A stretch of 64,000 bases of DNA from Ferruginibacter sp. (GTDB taxonomy: Bacteria; Bacteroidota; Bacteroidia; Chitinophagales; Chitinophagaceae), in assembly GCA_025963635.1 (NCBI GenBank), contig JAOQAK010000052.1, positions 62,001 through 126,000 of the forward strand, given 5' to 3'. Both the position numbers and the translations under genes were made by a program. Position 1 is the first letter of the stretch, and every line of letters starts with the position of its first letter. Below are positions 1-8,118 of this stretch, in pieces. The notes beneath the pieces were generated by a model, which saw nothing but the letters and a program-made list of their open reading frames with translations, searched no databases and had not been told where the DNA came from.

Positions 1-226
1 AATCTCCGCCTAATGAAGATAGCACTGCATCACATCCCTTTATAGCTTTGAACACCTGCCCTTCATCGAACAAAGCCCCCTGCACCAGTTCAAGTTTTTC
101 ATCTGCAGGCAGGTTGTCCGTAAACACATTTCTCCCAAATGCCTTTACTTCGTGGCCTCTATACAATGCTTGTTTTACCAATTGCCTGCCTACCGTTCCC
201 GTAGCTCCAAAGATGATAACTTTCAT
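1..226 (-). CDS. NAD(P)H-binding (NmrA/SDR-like) protein, 3' part missing
   Basis: The first 75 residues of a minus-strand protein that runs off the left edge. It begins MKVIIFGATGTVGRQLV, a textbook Rossmann beta-alpha-beta start with the GATGxxG dinucleotide-binding loop of NmrA-like and atypical short-chain dehydrogenases, and continues with a strand carrying a basic pattern (HEVKAFGRN) often used to choose NADPH. The residues CDAVLSSLGGD near the edge fit the next strand of that fold. It is transcribed away from the trp leader. The substrate cannot be told; it could be an oxidoreductase, an epimerase-like enzyme or a redox sensor. Confidence 0.85.
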   Translation of the reverse strand, partial: MKVIIFGATGTVGRQLVKQALYRGHEVKAFGRNVFTDNLPADEKLELVQGALFDEGQVFKAIKGCDAVLSSLGGD

Positions 227-380
227 AGTTTAATGTTTTAAAATACAGTATTTGATTTAGTGTGGAGTAGCCGGAGCAGCATACAATCTGCTGTTCCGGC
301 AATAATTATTTACTATCAGGGCACCTATCGTGCCACCTTATTTTAAACGAGCGACCGTTTTAGTGAAATTATAAAAAAAG

Positions 381-412
381 TTTTTTTATTAATTAAATAG
401 AACACATCTTTG
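381..412 (+). promoter_or_regulatory. Possible promoter of the trp operon
   Basis: The element CATCTTTG at 405-412 matches the Bacteroidota -7 consensus TAnnTTTG in seven of eight positions, with a T-run at 381-387 about where a -33 element would lie. Transcription would then start only a few bases before the leader ATG at 421, giving a nearly leaderless leader peptide. The match is modest and rests on position as much as on sequence. Confidence 0.35.
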
Positions 413-420
413 CAGCAGCA

Positions 421-474
421 ATGAAAATAATACATTTAAATAGCAATAGTTGGTGGTGGCAGTCAATATTTTGA
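421..474 (+). CDS. trpL: Trp operon leader peptide
   Basis: A 17-codon reading frame MKIIHLNSNSWWWQSIF with three consecutive Trp codons at 451-459 and a stop at 472-474, just before alternative hairpins and an intrinsic terminator. This is the classical design of a ribosome-mediated trp attenuator: stalling at the Trp codons leaves 475-481 free to pair downstream, whereas a ribosome reaching the stop codon covers it. It lies about 175 bases before trpE. Three adjacent tryptophans in a short frame at exactly this place are very unlikely by chance, so confidence is high although the peptide is too short for normal gene prediction. Confidence 0.9.
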   Translation: MKIIHLNSNSWWWQSIF

Positions 475-539
475 TGTGTCGCAATGCTATTTTTATATTT
501 AAATATTAAGGCCCCGACACAACCGTGTTGGGGTTTTTT
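475..539 (+). terminator. Trp attenuator: antiterminator and intrinsic terminator
   Basis: The terminator stem pairs CCCCGACAC (512-520) with GTGTTGGGG (525-533), one G-U pair, loop AACC, followed by six T. A competing antiterminator pairs TGTGTCG (475-481) perfectly with CGACACA (515-521), which removes the 5' arm of the terminator. A third pairing, AAATAGCA (438-445) with TGCTATTT (485-492), encloses the Trp codons and could act as the early hairpin. The geometry fits control by ribosome position on the leader peptide at 421-474. Confidence 0.88.
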
Positions 540-648
540 AATGTACTCAATGTGTCCTGGATCGCAAAATTGTTAATCTCTTAATTGATCAATTGCCGAC
601 TTAAAAATGGCCTGATCGCTTAAATTTAAAACCCTTCGGGGTGGGTTT

Positions 649-2067
649 ATGAAAAAAATAAAGATTCAAACCAATTACAAGAAACTGCTTGCGGATGTTC
701 ACACGCCTGTAGGGATTTACCTTCGCCTTAGGGATCGCTTCCGTGATACAATTTTATTGGAGAGTTCTGATTATCATGCCGGCGAAAACAGTTACACCTT
801 TATTGGTATTCACGCTATTGCCGGTATCGAGATTAAAACGGCATCCACCATCGAATTTAAGTTACCTGGACAAAGCCCGGAGAGTATGAAAATAATTAAT
901 CCTGCAAAGGTTCCTGATCATTTGTGGGATTTTATGCAGCGTTTTGAAATCAATGAAGTTGTGCCAAAACCAATCAATGTGGCGCAGGGGCTATTTGGCT
1001 ACAGTACGTACGATGCTGTGCAATTTTTTGATACGATAAAATTACAGAACGGGCATCAGCAGGCAAGCGCCGGCATTCCGTTGATGAGGTATCGTTTATA
1101 CCAATATGTTATCGCCATCAACCATTTCAAAAACGAATTGTTTATCTGCGAAAATTCAATTGAAGGGATTGACAGTGAAGTGGAGGTGATCGAAAGTCTT
1201 ATCAAGAGTAAAAATGTGCCCAGCTTTCCCTTTGCCCCCAAAGGCGAAGAAACATCCAACCTAACGGATGCGGAATATATTGAAATGGTTAAGAAGGGAA
1301 TTGCCAGCAGTCATCGCGGCGATGTTTTCCAGATCGTACTAAGCAGGCGCTTTCAGCAATCCTTTTCAGGCGACGAATTCAATGTGTACAGGGCACTTCG
1401 GAGTATCAATCCAAGTCCGTACCTGTTTTATTTTGATTATGGGGATTATAAACTAATGGGTTCATCACCAGAAAGCCAGCTCATTGTTCAGAATGGTAAA
1501 GCCATTGTGCACCCGATCGCCGGCACTTTCAAAAGAACAGGCAATGATGATACCGACAAGGCATTGGCTGTTCAACTGGAAAATGATGTAAAGGAAAACG
1601 CAGAACATGTAATGCTGGTTGATTTAGCAAGAAATGATCTGAGCCGGATGTGTTCCAATGTAAATGTTACCCAATACAAGAAGGTGAACTATTACTCCCA
1701 CGTGATTCACCTGGTTAGTGAGGTTACCGGAACCGTAGGTTCAGAGACCAATCCGTTTAAGTTATTGGCAGTAAGCTTTCCCGCAGGCACATTGAGTGGT
1801 GCACCGAAGTTTAAAGCAATGCAATTAATCAATGAATACGAACCAACCGGCAGGAGTTATTATGGCGGTGCAATCGGCTGTATCGGTTTTGACGGAAGTT
1901 GTAATCATGCCATCATGATCCGCACTTTTTTAAGCAAAGGCAACACGCTGGTTTACCAGGCAGGCGCCGGTATTGTAGCCGCCAGCAATCCCGAAAGTGA
2001 ACTGCAGGAAGTGAATAATAAATTGAACGCATTAAAACAAGCCATTGTAATGGCACAAAATATTTGA
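649..2067 (+). CDS. trpE: Anthranilate synthase component I
   Basis: Converts chorismate to anthranilate with ammonia supplied by the TrpG subunit, the first committed step of tryptophan synthesis. The 472-residue length is usual. An N-terminal LLESS motif (about residues 37-41) matches the region that binds feedback-inhibiting tryptophan. The C-terminal chorismate-binding domain shows GSSPES, HPIAGTFKRTG, ARNDLSRMC, FPAGTLSGAPKFKAM and the GGAIGCIGFDG segment. The start codon lies directly behind a small ACCC-TTCG-GGGT hairpin (631-642) that might affect initiation. The stop is one base before the trpG start, so the two are translated together. It is the first structural gene after the Trp attenuator. 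Confidence 0.96.
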   Translation: MKKIKIQTNYKKLLADVHTPVGIYLRLRDRFRDTILLESSDYHAGENSYTFIGIHAIAGIEIKTASTIEFKLPGQSPESMKIINPAKVPDHLWDFMQRFEINEVVPKPINVAQGLFGYSTYDAVQFFDTIKLQNGHQQASAGIPLMRYRLYQYVIAINHFKNELFICENSIEGIDSEVEVIESLIKSKNVPSFPFAPKGEETSNLTDAEYIEMVKKGIASSHRGDVFQIVLSRRFQQSFSGDEFNVYRALRSINPSPYLFYFDYGDYKLMGSSPESQLIVQNGKAIVHPIAGTFKRTGNDDTDKALAVQLENDVKENAEHVMLVDLARNDLSRMCSNVNVTQYKKVNYYSHVIHLVSEVTGTVGSETNPFKLLAVSFPAGTLSGAPKFKAMQLINEYEPTGRSYYGGAIGCIGFDGSCNHAIMIRTFLSKGNTLVYQAGAGIVAASNPESELQEVNNKLNALKQAIVMAQNI

Positions 2068-2068
2068 G

Positions 2069-2638
2069 ATGAAAATATTGGTATTTGACAACTATGATTC
2101 CTTTACTTATAATCTTGTGCATTTGGTGGAAAAAATACTGCACCAGAAAGTGGATGTTTTTCGCAACGACCAGATAACATTGGAACAAGTGAAAGCCTAT
2201 GATAAAATCATTTTATCGCCCGGGCCAGGCATTCCTGAAGAAGCCGGCCTGCTCTTGCCACTGATCAAAGAGTATGCTGCAAGTAAATCTATATTGGGTG
2301 TTTGTTTGGGTCACCAGGCAATTGGGGAAGCTTTTGGCGGCACACTCGTGAACCTCGATAAAGTATATCATGGAATAGCGACTGCCATAAAAATCAGCAA
2401 CCCCCAATCTAAAATCCTGCGGGATTTAGGCGACACAATTGAAGTAGGCCGATATCATTCCTGGATAGTCGATCAAAATAATTTCCCGGAGGAACTGGAA
2501 GTGACGGCCGTCGATCACAACGGATTCATAATGGGTTTACAACACAAAACCTACGATGTACAAGGTGTACAGTTTCATCCCGAAAGTGTATTAACGCCGC
2601 AAGGGGAAAAGATAATGAGGAATTGGCTGAGTGAATGA
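2069..2638 (+). CDS. trpG: Anthranilate synthase component II (glutamine amidotransferase)
   Basis: Class I glutamine amidotransferase that releases ammonia from glutamine for TrpE. The 189-residue protein starts with the typical LVFDNYDSFTYNLVH, has the oxyanion/PGPG segment SPGPGIP, the nucleophile loop GVCLGHQAIGEAFGG with the catalytic Cys, and the catalytic His-Glu pair in FHPESVLTPQG. It is a stand-alone subunit, not fused to TrpD or TrpE. Some Bacteroidota use this subunit also for aminodeoxychorismate synthesis; nothing here settles that. It follows trpE after one base. Confidence 0.96.
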   Translation: MKILVFDNYDSFTYNLVHLVEKILHQKVDVFRNDQITLEQVKAYDKIILSPGPGIPEEAGLLLPLIKEYAASKSILGVCLGHQAIGEAFGGTLVNLDKVYHGIATAIKISNPQSKILRDLGDTIEVGRYHSWIVDQNNFPEELEVTAVDHNGFIMGLQHKTYDVQGVQFHPESVLTPQGEKIMRNWLSE

Positions 2639-2640
2639 GG

Positions 2641-2725
2641 TGATGAGTTATGAATGATGAGTGAAGAATGATGAATGATGAATGATGAGTGATGAGTAAA
2701 GAGTAAAGAGTAAAGAGTAAAGAGT
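2641..2725 (+). repeat. Simple-sequence repeat between trpG and trpD
   Basis: Directly after the trpG stop the sequence is made of imperfect units of ATGAATGATGAGTG followed by about four copies of the heptamer AGTAAAG. The rest of the gap (2755-2830) is a second AT-rich quasi-repeat of the type AAATCATAAAAATC. Neither part is coding. Such simple repeats look like intergenic filler shared by related genomes; no terminator-like hairpin is seen, so read-through into trpD is plausible. Confidence 0.7.
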
Positions 2726-2833
2726 GGGGAGAGGGCGGGTGTTTTACAGGTTGCTATTTAAGCGCAAAAATAAAGTCATAGAATCCCGTAAATCACATTA
2801 ATCATAAAAATCTTATAAATCATAGTCCAGACA

Positions 2834-3823
2834 ATGAAAAAGATATTAAATTTTTTATTCGAACATAAAAGCCTCTCAAGGGAACAGGCGAGAGATGTGT
2901 TGGTCAATATCTCAGGCGGTATGTACAATGAAAGTGAGATCGCTTCTTTCATTACGGTTTACCTTATGCGCAGTATCACTATTGATGAGCTACAGGGATT
3001 CAGAGATGCTTTATTGGAATTGTGCATCCGCGTAGATTTAAACGGTGAGGAAGTAATGGATATCGTCGGTACAGGAGGGGATGGCAAAAACACATTTAAT
3101 ATTTCCACGCTAAGTTGCTTCATTGTGGCCGGTACAGGCAATAAAGTTGCGAAGCACGGTAATTACGGCGCCACATCTATCAGCGGGTCGAGCAACGTGA
3201 TGGAGCAATTGGGATACCGGTTTAAAAACGATACTGCTTTATTGAAGAAAGAACTTGAAACTTCCAATATCTGTTTTTTGCATGCACCTCTCTTTCATCC
3301 TGCGTTGAAAGTGGTAGGACCAGTACGAAAAAATTTAGGTGTCCGCACTTTTTTTAATATGCTTGGCCCAATGGTAAACCCGGCATTTCCGAAGCATCAA
3401 TTAGTAGGGGTTTATAGCCTTGAAATGGCCCGCATTTACAATTACCTGCTGCAACAGACCGATAAAAATTTCACGATCATTCATAGCCTTGACGGGTATG
3501 ACGAAATATCTTTAACCGGCGATACAAAAGTGATTACCAATGAAGGGGAAAAGATCATGAGCGCTGAAACACTGGGCAAGCGACCCGTATCCGCCGCAGA
3601 CATCTATGGTGGAAATACCGTGGAAGAGGCAGCGAAAATATTCATACATATTCTGGAAGGCAAAGGCACCTGGGCACAGAACGCAGTGGTACTGGCCAAC
3701 TCGGCGATGGCGCTACAATGCACCGGAAAATACAAGGACTACGATGAATGTTACCAGCTGGCAGTAGAAAGCCTTGAAAGCAGGAAGGCGCTGGAAGCAA
3801 CGAAAAAACTTTGTGCATGGTGA
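2834..3823 (+). CDS. trpD: Anthranilate phosphoribosyltransferase
   Basis: Transfers the phosphoribosyl group of PRPP to anthranilate. The 329 residues include the PRPP loop DIVGTGGDGKNTFNIST, the anthranilate-binding KHGNYGATSISGSSN segment, and NMLGPMVNP followed by the usual QLVGVYS strand. All are canonical for the family. It is separated from trpG by a 195-base repeat-filled gap and from trpC by 111 bases, so the operon is looser here than elsewhere. I saw no promoter of its own. Confidence 0.96.
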   Translation: MKKILNFLFEHKSLSREQARDVLVNISGGMYNESEIASFITVYLMRSITIDELQGFRDALLELCIRVDLNGEEVMDIVGTGGDGKNTFNISTLSCFIVAGTGNKVAKHGNYGATSISGSSNVMEQLGYRFKNDTALLKKELETSNICFLHAPLFHPALKVVGPVRKNLGVRTFFNMLGPMVNPAFPKHQLVGVYSLEMARIYNYLLQQTDKNFTIIHSLDGYDEISLTGDTKVITNEGEKIMSAETLGKRPVSAADIYGGNTVEEAAKIFIHILEGKGTWAQNAVVLANSAMALQCTGKYKDYDECYQLAVESLESRKALEATKKLCAW

Positions 3824-3864
3824 CGGGGATGAATCGTCAATGGTGAATCGTGAGTATCTTCTTT

Positions 3865-3903
3865 TTGCCTGTTGCCAATTGTTTTATTGCCTGTTACCAA
3901 TTG
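3865..3903 (+). repeat. 17-base direct repeat between trpD and trpC
   Basis: TTGCCTGTTGCCAATTG at 3865-3881 recurs as TTGCCTGTTACCAATTG at 3887-3903, one mismatch, six bases apart. Just before it, 3838-3850 carries the inverse of the ACCATTGAC-type repeat found at 8613 and 17571. The stretch is non-coding and looks like another dispersed intergenic repeat rather than an operator. Confidence 0.6.
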
Positions 3904-3934
3904 ATTAATTTTTACTAATTCAGTAAATCCGCGG

Positions 3935-4726
3935 ATGAACATTTTAGACAAAATAATAGCCCATAAAAAAACAGAAGTAGCCATTGCCAAAGAAAAAGTG
4001 AGCATTGAAGAATTGATTCAAAATGAACTTTTTTCGCGTCCGGTATTTTCGCTGAAGCAATTTCTGCTGGATGAAACAAAAACAGGCATCATTGCGGAAT
4101 TTAAACGGCAGTCGCCTTCCAAAGGAATTATTAATAATACCGCCGATGTGGAGGAGGTAACAAGTGGGTATACATTGTACGGAGCAAGTTGTTTATCCGT
4201 TCTTACAGATGAGCATTTCTTTGGAGGTTCATCCAATGATCTCAGGAAAGCCAGGGTAAATAATATCCCTATTCTTCGAAAGGATTTTATGATCGATGAA
4301 TACCAGGTAGCCGAAGCAAGGGCAATGGGTGCGGATGTGATCTTGTTAATCGCCGCTTGTTTAACGCCGGAAAGGGTAAAGGAACTTGCAACTTTTGCAA
4401 GAAGTTTACAACTGGAAGTATTGCTTGAAATACACAATGAAGAAGAGCTGAAACATATTTGTGATGAAACTGAAATGGTGGGTGTAAATAATCGCGATCT
4501 CAAAACGTTTGCCGTAGACATTAACCGTTCGATTGAATTGGGTAAGAAAATCCCCGTGGGCAAAATTAAAATTGCAGAGAGTGGCATCAACGATGTTGAA
4601 ACAATTTGTACCTTCAGGCGGGCCGGATTCAGGGGCTTTTTGATCGGTGAAAATTTCATGAAACAACCCAACCCAACGATTGCTTTTGCCGCGTTTGTAG
4701 AACAATTAAATGCAAAAGTACAATGA
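3935..4726 (+). CDS. trpC: Indole-3-glycerol phosphate synthase
   Basis: Closes the indole ring from carboxyphenylamino-deoxyribulose phosphate. The 263-residue TIM barrel shows the catalytic Glu-Lys-Ser segment IIAEFKRQSPSKG, then RKDFMIDEYQ with the second catalytic Lys, VGVNNRDLKTF and AESGIND, all family hallmarks. It is not fused to TrpF. Its stop overlaps the next start as ATGA (4723-4726), so trpC and the first trpF are translationally coupled. Confidence 0.96.
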   Translation: MNILDKIIAHKKTEVAIAKEKVSIEELIQNELFSRPVFSLKQFLLDETKTGIIAEFKRQSPSKGIINNTADVEEVTSGYTLYGASCLSVLTDEHFFGGSSNDLRKARVNNIPILRKDFMIDEYQVAEARAMGADVILLIAACLTPERVKELATFARSLQLEVLLEIHNEEELKHICDETEMVGVNNRDLKTFAVDINRSIELGKKIPVGKIKIAESGINDVETICTFRRAGFRGFLIGENFMKQPNPTIAFAAFVEQLNAKVQ

Positions 4727-5352
4727 GAGTAAAAGTATGTGGCGTCACCCAGATTGAACAACTGTCGATGCTTCCAGAGGTAGGTGCAGCATTTGCCGGG
4801 CTTATTTTTTATCCTAAGTCGCCCCGGTATGTTTTGCGTCACATGACTACAACGCAAATAAAAAAAGAAAATAATACCAACAAAGTAGGCGTATTTGTGA
4901 ATGCTTCTATCGAGGAAGTTTTACAAATGGTGGATGAATGCAGGCTGCACATGGTACAATTGCACGGTGATGAAACCGCCAGGTACTGCGAAAAGATAGC
5001 CGATTATATTTCTGTTGTTAAAGCATTCCGGGTAAGTGAAACGGATAACCTTGGATGGAGGATCAGGGAGTACATGGATGTTTGCGATATGTTTATGTTT
5101 GATACCGAAGGCGTGGGATATGGAGGAACAGGAAAAAAATTCAACTGGGACAAACTACATGGTGTAACCGTGGGCAAGCCCTATTTTTTAAGTGGCGGAA
5201 TAGAGCCGGGTGATGTTGACAAATTAAAAGATTTCGAAAGCAGGCCCGAAGCTAAAGCATTGTTTGCAATTGATATCAATAGCAAGTTTGAACTGATGCC
5301 CGGCGTAAAGGATATGGATCTTATAAAAAAGTTTACAAAACAATTACAATAA
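4723..5352 (+). CDS. trpF: Phosphoribosylanthranilate isomerase, copy 1
   Basis: Isomerises phosphoribosylanthranilate to the carboxyphenylamino-deoxyribulose phosphate used by TrpC. The 209 residues have the general-base Cys in KVCGVT, the general-acid Asp in MFDTEG, GGTGKKFNW, the phosphate-binding FLSGGI and the C-terminal DINSKFE-PGVKD. All catalytic positions are present. The protein is roughly half identical by eye to the next gene, of exactly the same length, so this is one half of a tandem duplication. It overlaps trpC by four bases. Confidence 0.93.
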   Translation: MRVKVCGVTQIEQLSMLPEVGAAFAGLIFYPKSPRYVLRHMTTTQIKKENNTNKVGVFVNASIEEVLQMVDECRLHMVQLHGDETARYCEKIADYISVVKAFRVSETDNLGWRIREYMDVCDMFMFDTEGVGYGGTGKKFNWDKLHGVTVGKPYFLSGGIEPGDVDKLKDFESRPEAKALFAIDINSKFELMPGVKDMDLIKKFTKQLQ

Positions 5353-5369
5353 TTCAGAAAACAACAACG

Positions 5370-5999
5370 ATGAACATTAAAGTATGTGGTATTACACAAC
5401 TAAAGCAATTGCAACAGCTAGATGGTTTGAACATTGCTTTTGCAGGTTTAATTTTTCACAAAGATTCTCCCAGATATGTAGTGGGCAAAATTTTTAAAGA
5501 AGAACTGCAGGCGACTGATTTTGACGTGAAGAAAGTGGGCGTTTTTGTGAATGCAGAATACGATGAAATAATACAAACGGTGGAAGAATATGAATTGGAT
5601 GTGGTTCAGTTGCACGGACAGGAAACTCCTGAACTCTGTGAGCAGTTGTCCGAAGATGTGGAAGTGATCAAGGCATTTGCCATTAATGGAAATTCTTCCA
5701 TTGATAAAATGGTGGCGGATTATGACGAAGTATGCGATTATTATTTATTTGATACGGCTTCAAAAGAAGGCCTGCATGGTGGAACGGGCGAAAAGTTCGA
5801 TTGGAAACTGATCACGAAAAGCAAAATTGAAAAGCCTTTCTTTTTAAGCGGCGGGATCAGCGTGGATGACATTGCTAAAATAAAAGCGTTTAAGCACCCG
5901 GATTATTTTGGTGTGGATGTAAACAGCCGGTTTGAAAAAGGTCCGGGCGTAAAGGACATGGCCTTATTACTTCAATTAAGGCAAGGACTAAAAAAATAA
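5370..5999 (+). CDS. Phosphoribosylanthranilate isomerase, copy 2
   Basis: Second TrpF-type barrel, also 209 residues, 17 bases after the first. It keeps KVCGIT (base Cys), LFDTAS (acid Asp), GGTGEKFDW, FLSGGIS and DVNSRFE-PGVKD, so it should be active as a TrpF. Divergence to roughly half identity with both copies intact argues for an old duplication kept by selection. It could have taken a related Amadori isomerisation, such as a HisA-like one, or simply share the load; sequence alone does not decide. Confidence 0.9.
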   Translation: MNIKVCGITQLKQLQQLDGLNIAFAGLIFHKDSPRYVVGKIFKEELQATDFDVKKVGVFVNAEYDEIIQTVEEYELDVVQLHGQETPELCEQLSEDVEVIKAFAINGNSSIDKMVADYDEVCDYYLFDTASKEGLHGGTGEKFDWKLITKSKIEKPFFLSGGISVDDIAKIKAFKHPDYFGVDVNSRFEKGPGVKDMALLLQLRQGLKK

Positions 6000-6090
6000 G
6001 AAATTAATTGAAAATAAGAATGAATTGGAATGGCACTTTTGCCGCGGAGAGTATGTATATTTTCTGGCCCGGCGAAAGGAATGCTATTAA

Positions 6091-6129
6091 GCTTCGGTGG
6101 CGTCGCACTCTTGTACAAAAGATCGCTAT
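6091..6129 (+). repeat. Dispersed repeat (GCGTCGCACTCTT type), copy A
   Basis: The 26 bases at 6091-6116 match the reverse complement of 57936-57961 at 22 positions, around an identical core GGCGTCGCACTCTT, and weaker similarity continues about 20 bases further in both. One copy lies in the trpF-GNAT gap and the other in the gap between the pbp fusion and the FHA gene. Neither sits in a gene. The rest of the 6000-6188 gap shows nothing else I can name. Confidence 0.65.
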
Positions 6130-6188
6130 ACAGCAATGCAAACAATAATTGCTTATCAACGAAAGGCAAATAATTCAGCAGGTTCTAT

Positions 6189-6683
6189 ATGATAACAACC
6201 AGGCATGCAACTGAAAATGATTTACCGGCAATGCTGGAAATTTACAATGAGATCATCCTGAATACAACAGCTGTCTGGCACAATGATCCACACAGCCTGG
6301 AAATGCGAAAGGAATGGTTTGCATTAAAAAGCGAGCAAGGGTTCCCGGTATTTGTAGCGGAAGAAGAAGACGGGAGTGTTGTGGGGTTTAGCACCATTGG
6401 CCCTTTTCGTCCATGGGTAGGATACCGGTTTACCGTTGAAAATTCCATCTATGTAGCGGCTGATAAAAGAGGCAGGGGTGTCGCTAAATTGTTAATGCCT
6501 CCACTTATTAACGCAGCAAAGGAACTGGGGCTGCATGCGATCGTTGCAGGCATTGAAGGTTCCAATGAAATAAGTATCAAACTACATCAGCAATTTGGTT
6601 TTGTTGAAGTGGCCCATTTCAAAGAAGTGGGATTTAAATTCAATCGCTGGATGGATTTGAAGTTTTTGGAATTGATTGTATGA
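6189..6683 (+). CDS. GNAT N-acetyltransferase, phosphinothricin-acetyltransferase type
   Basis: A 164-residue acetyl-CoA-dependent acetyltransferase. It begins ITTRHATENDLPAMLEIYNE, has the central strand VAEEEDGSVVGFSTIGPFR, the acetyl-CoA pyrophosphate loop around KRGRGVAKLLMPPLI, and ends in the QFGFVEVAHFKEVGFKF strand typical of the Pat/Bar/MnaT branch. Members acetylate small amines such as phosphinothricin or methionine derivatives. It lies between trpF and trpB on the same strand, so it may act on an indole or amino-acid metabolite, but no sequence feature proves this. It could equally be a passenger. Confidence 0.88.
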   Translation: MITTRHATENDLPAMLEIYNEIILNTTAVWHNDPHSLEMRKEWFALKSEQGFPVFVAEEEDGSVVGFSTIGPFRPWVGYRFTVENSIYVAADKRGRGVAKLLMPPLINAAKELGLHAIVAGIEGSNEISIKLHQQFGFVEVAHFKEVGFKFNRWMDLKFLELIV

Positions 6684-6721
6684 TGAAGACTTAGCGGGAA
6701 AATATATTTCTCACAGGAAAA

Positions 6722-6752
6722 GACCTCACAGGTTTTCAAAACCTGTGAGGTC
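6722..6752. repeat. Perfect 31-base palindrome (REP-like)
   Basis: Arms of 15 bases, GACCTCACAGGTTTT and its exact reverse complement, are separated by a single C. It lies between the GNAT gene and trpB. In RNA it forms a very stable hairpin but is not followed by a T-run, so it is not a normal terminator. I recognise the CTCACAGGTTTT-AAAACCTGTGAG type as a recurrent intergenic palindrome in Bacteroidota; only one copy is in this window. The rest of the gap to 6921 shows nothing clear. Confidence 0.8.
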
Positions 6753-6921
6753 AGAGCAAGGTTTCCAATGGGTATGCCGCACAAGAGAGATTACTTTATC
6801 TTTTTACTAAAAAGAAAAAGTAAAAAATCATATTTACAACGAGGATGACCAAAGTTGTGATGCTTGTCAAGCAATAAAAAATCCCGGGCTATTCAAAAAT
6901 TCCGGAACAAAATGAAGTAAA

Positions 6922-8118
6922 ATGGCAACAGTAAAAGAAAGTCAATTTTCGGTAGATGAACACGGCTATTACGGCAATTTCGGCGGCGCGTTTATCCCCG
7001 AAATGTTGTATCCCAATGTAAAACAATTGCAGGAACAATACCTGCAGATAATGTATGATCCCGCTTTCCAGCAACAGTTTCAACAGTTGTTGAGAGATTA
7101 TGTGGGCAGGCCAACCCCTTTGTACCTGGCAGAACGGCTGAGCAAGAAACATGGTACGTCCATTTATCTAAAACGCGAAGATCTTTGCCATACCGGTGCA
7201 CATAAAATCAACAATACCGTAGGGCAAATATTGCTTGCAGAAAGGCTGGGAAAAAAACGCATTATTGCTGAAACGGGTGCGGGGCAGCACGGTGTAGCCA
7301 CCGCAACGGTTTGTGCCCTAAAAGGATTGGAGTGCATCGTATACATGGGCGAAAAGGATATTGAACGGCAGGCACCAAACGTTGCCCGCATGAAGATGCT
7401 TGGTGCGACCGTTGTGCCCGCGGTAAGCGGCAGCAAAACTCTAAAAGATGCTACTAATGAGGCGATCAGGGACTGGATCAATAACCCGGTGGATACCCAT
7501 TATATCATTGGGAGCGTTGTTGGTCCGCACCCTTACCCGGATATGGTGACACGTTTTCAGAGTGTTATCAGCGAAGAAATAAAAAAACAATTGCTCGAAA
7601 AAACCGGCAGCGAATTGCCTACACATGTAATTGCCTGCGTGGGTGGCGGTAGTAATGCCAGTGGAGCATTCTATCATTTCCTGGATGATCTGTCGGTGAA
7701 ATTGATAGCCGTGGAAGCAGCGGGTTGTGGTATCCACAGCGGCATGAGCGCTGCCACCACGCAGTTAGGGAAGCCAGGTATTTTACATGGCAGCAAAAGT
7801 TTGCTCATGCAAACCGAAGATGGCCAGGTAACTGAACCCCACAGCATTTCAGCCGGACTTGATTATCCCGGTATTGGGCCGTTGCAGGCGCATCTATATG
7901 CAAGCGGTCGGGGAACTTTTATGAGCGCTACTGATGAACAGGCATTAGCGGCGGGATTTGAGATTAGCAAAACCGAAGGCATTATCCCTGCACTGGAAAC
8001 GGCACACGCATTTTCAGTATTAAATGATATTCAATTTGAAAAAGAGGATGTAGTGGTAATCTGTCTTAGCGGCAGGGGAGATAAAGACCTGGCAACCTAT
8101 ATGAAATATTTAAAGTGA
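6922..8118 (+). CDS. trpB: Tryptophan synthase beta chain
   Basis: PLP enzyme that joins indole and serine to tryptophan. The 398-residue protein shows [12 protein letters not shown] at the start, [15 protein letters not shown] with the PLP lysine, the GAGQHG loop, [12 protein letters not shown] for phosphate binding, and SGRGDKD near the end. This is the TrpB1 type that pairs with TrpA, not the stand-alone TrpB2. Its partner trpA lies one gene downstream instead of directly next to it, because a GNAT gene is inserted between them. Its stop overlaps that gene by four bases. Confidence 0.97.
   Translation: MATVKESQFSVDEHGYYGNFGGAFIPEMLYPNVKQLQEQYLQIMYDPAFQQQFQQLLRDYVGRPTPLYLAERLSKKHGTSIYLKREDLCHTGAHKINNTVGQILLAERLGKKRIIAETGAGQHGVATATVCALKGLECIVYMGEKDIERQAPNVARMKMLGATVVPAVSGSKTLKDATNEAIRDWINNPVDTHYIIGSVVGPHPYPDMVTRFQSVISEEIKKQLLEKTGSELPTHVIACVGGGSNASGAFYHFLDDLSVKLIAVEAAGCGIHSGMSAATTQLGKPGILHGSKSLLMQTEDGQVTEPHSISAGLDYPGIGPLQAHLYASGRGTFMSATDEQALAAGFEISKTEGIIPALETAHAFSVLNDIQFEKEDVVVICLSGRGDKDLATYMKYLK

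Noticed and set aside
48..233. Plus-strand open frame at the left edge
   Set aside because: It is the opposite strand of the Rossmann-type gene 1-226, whose translation is clearly protein-like.
6013..6149. Short plus-strand frame in the trpF-GNAT gap
   Set aside because: It runs through the dispersed repeat at 6091 and has no protein character.
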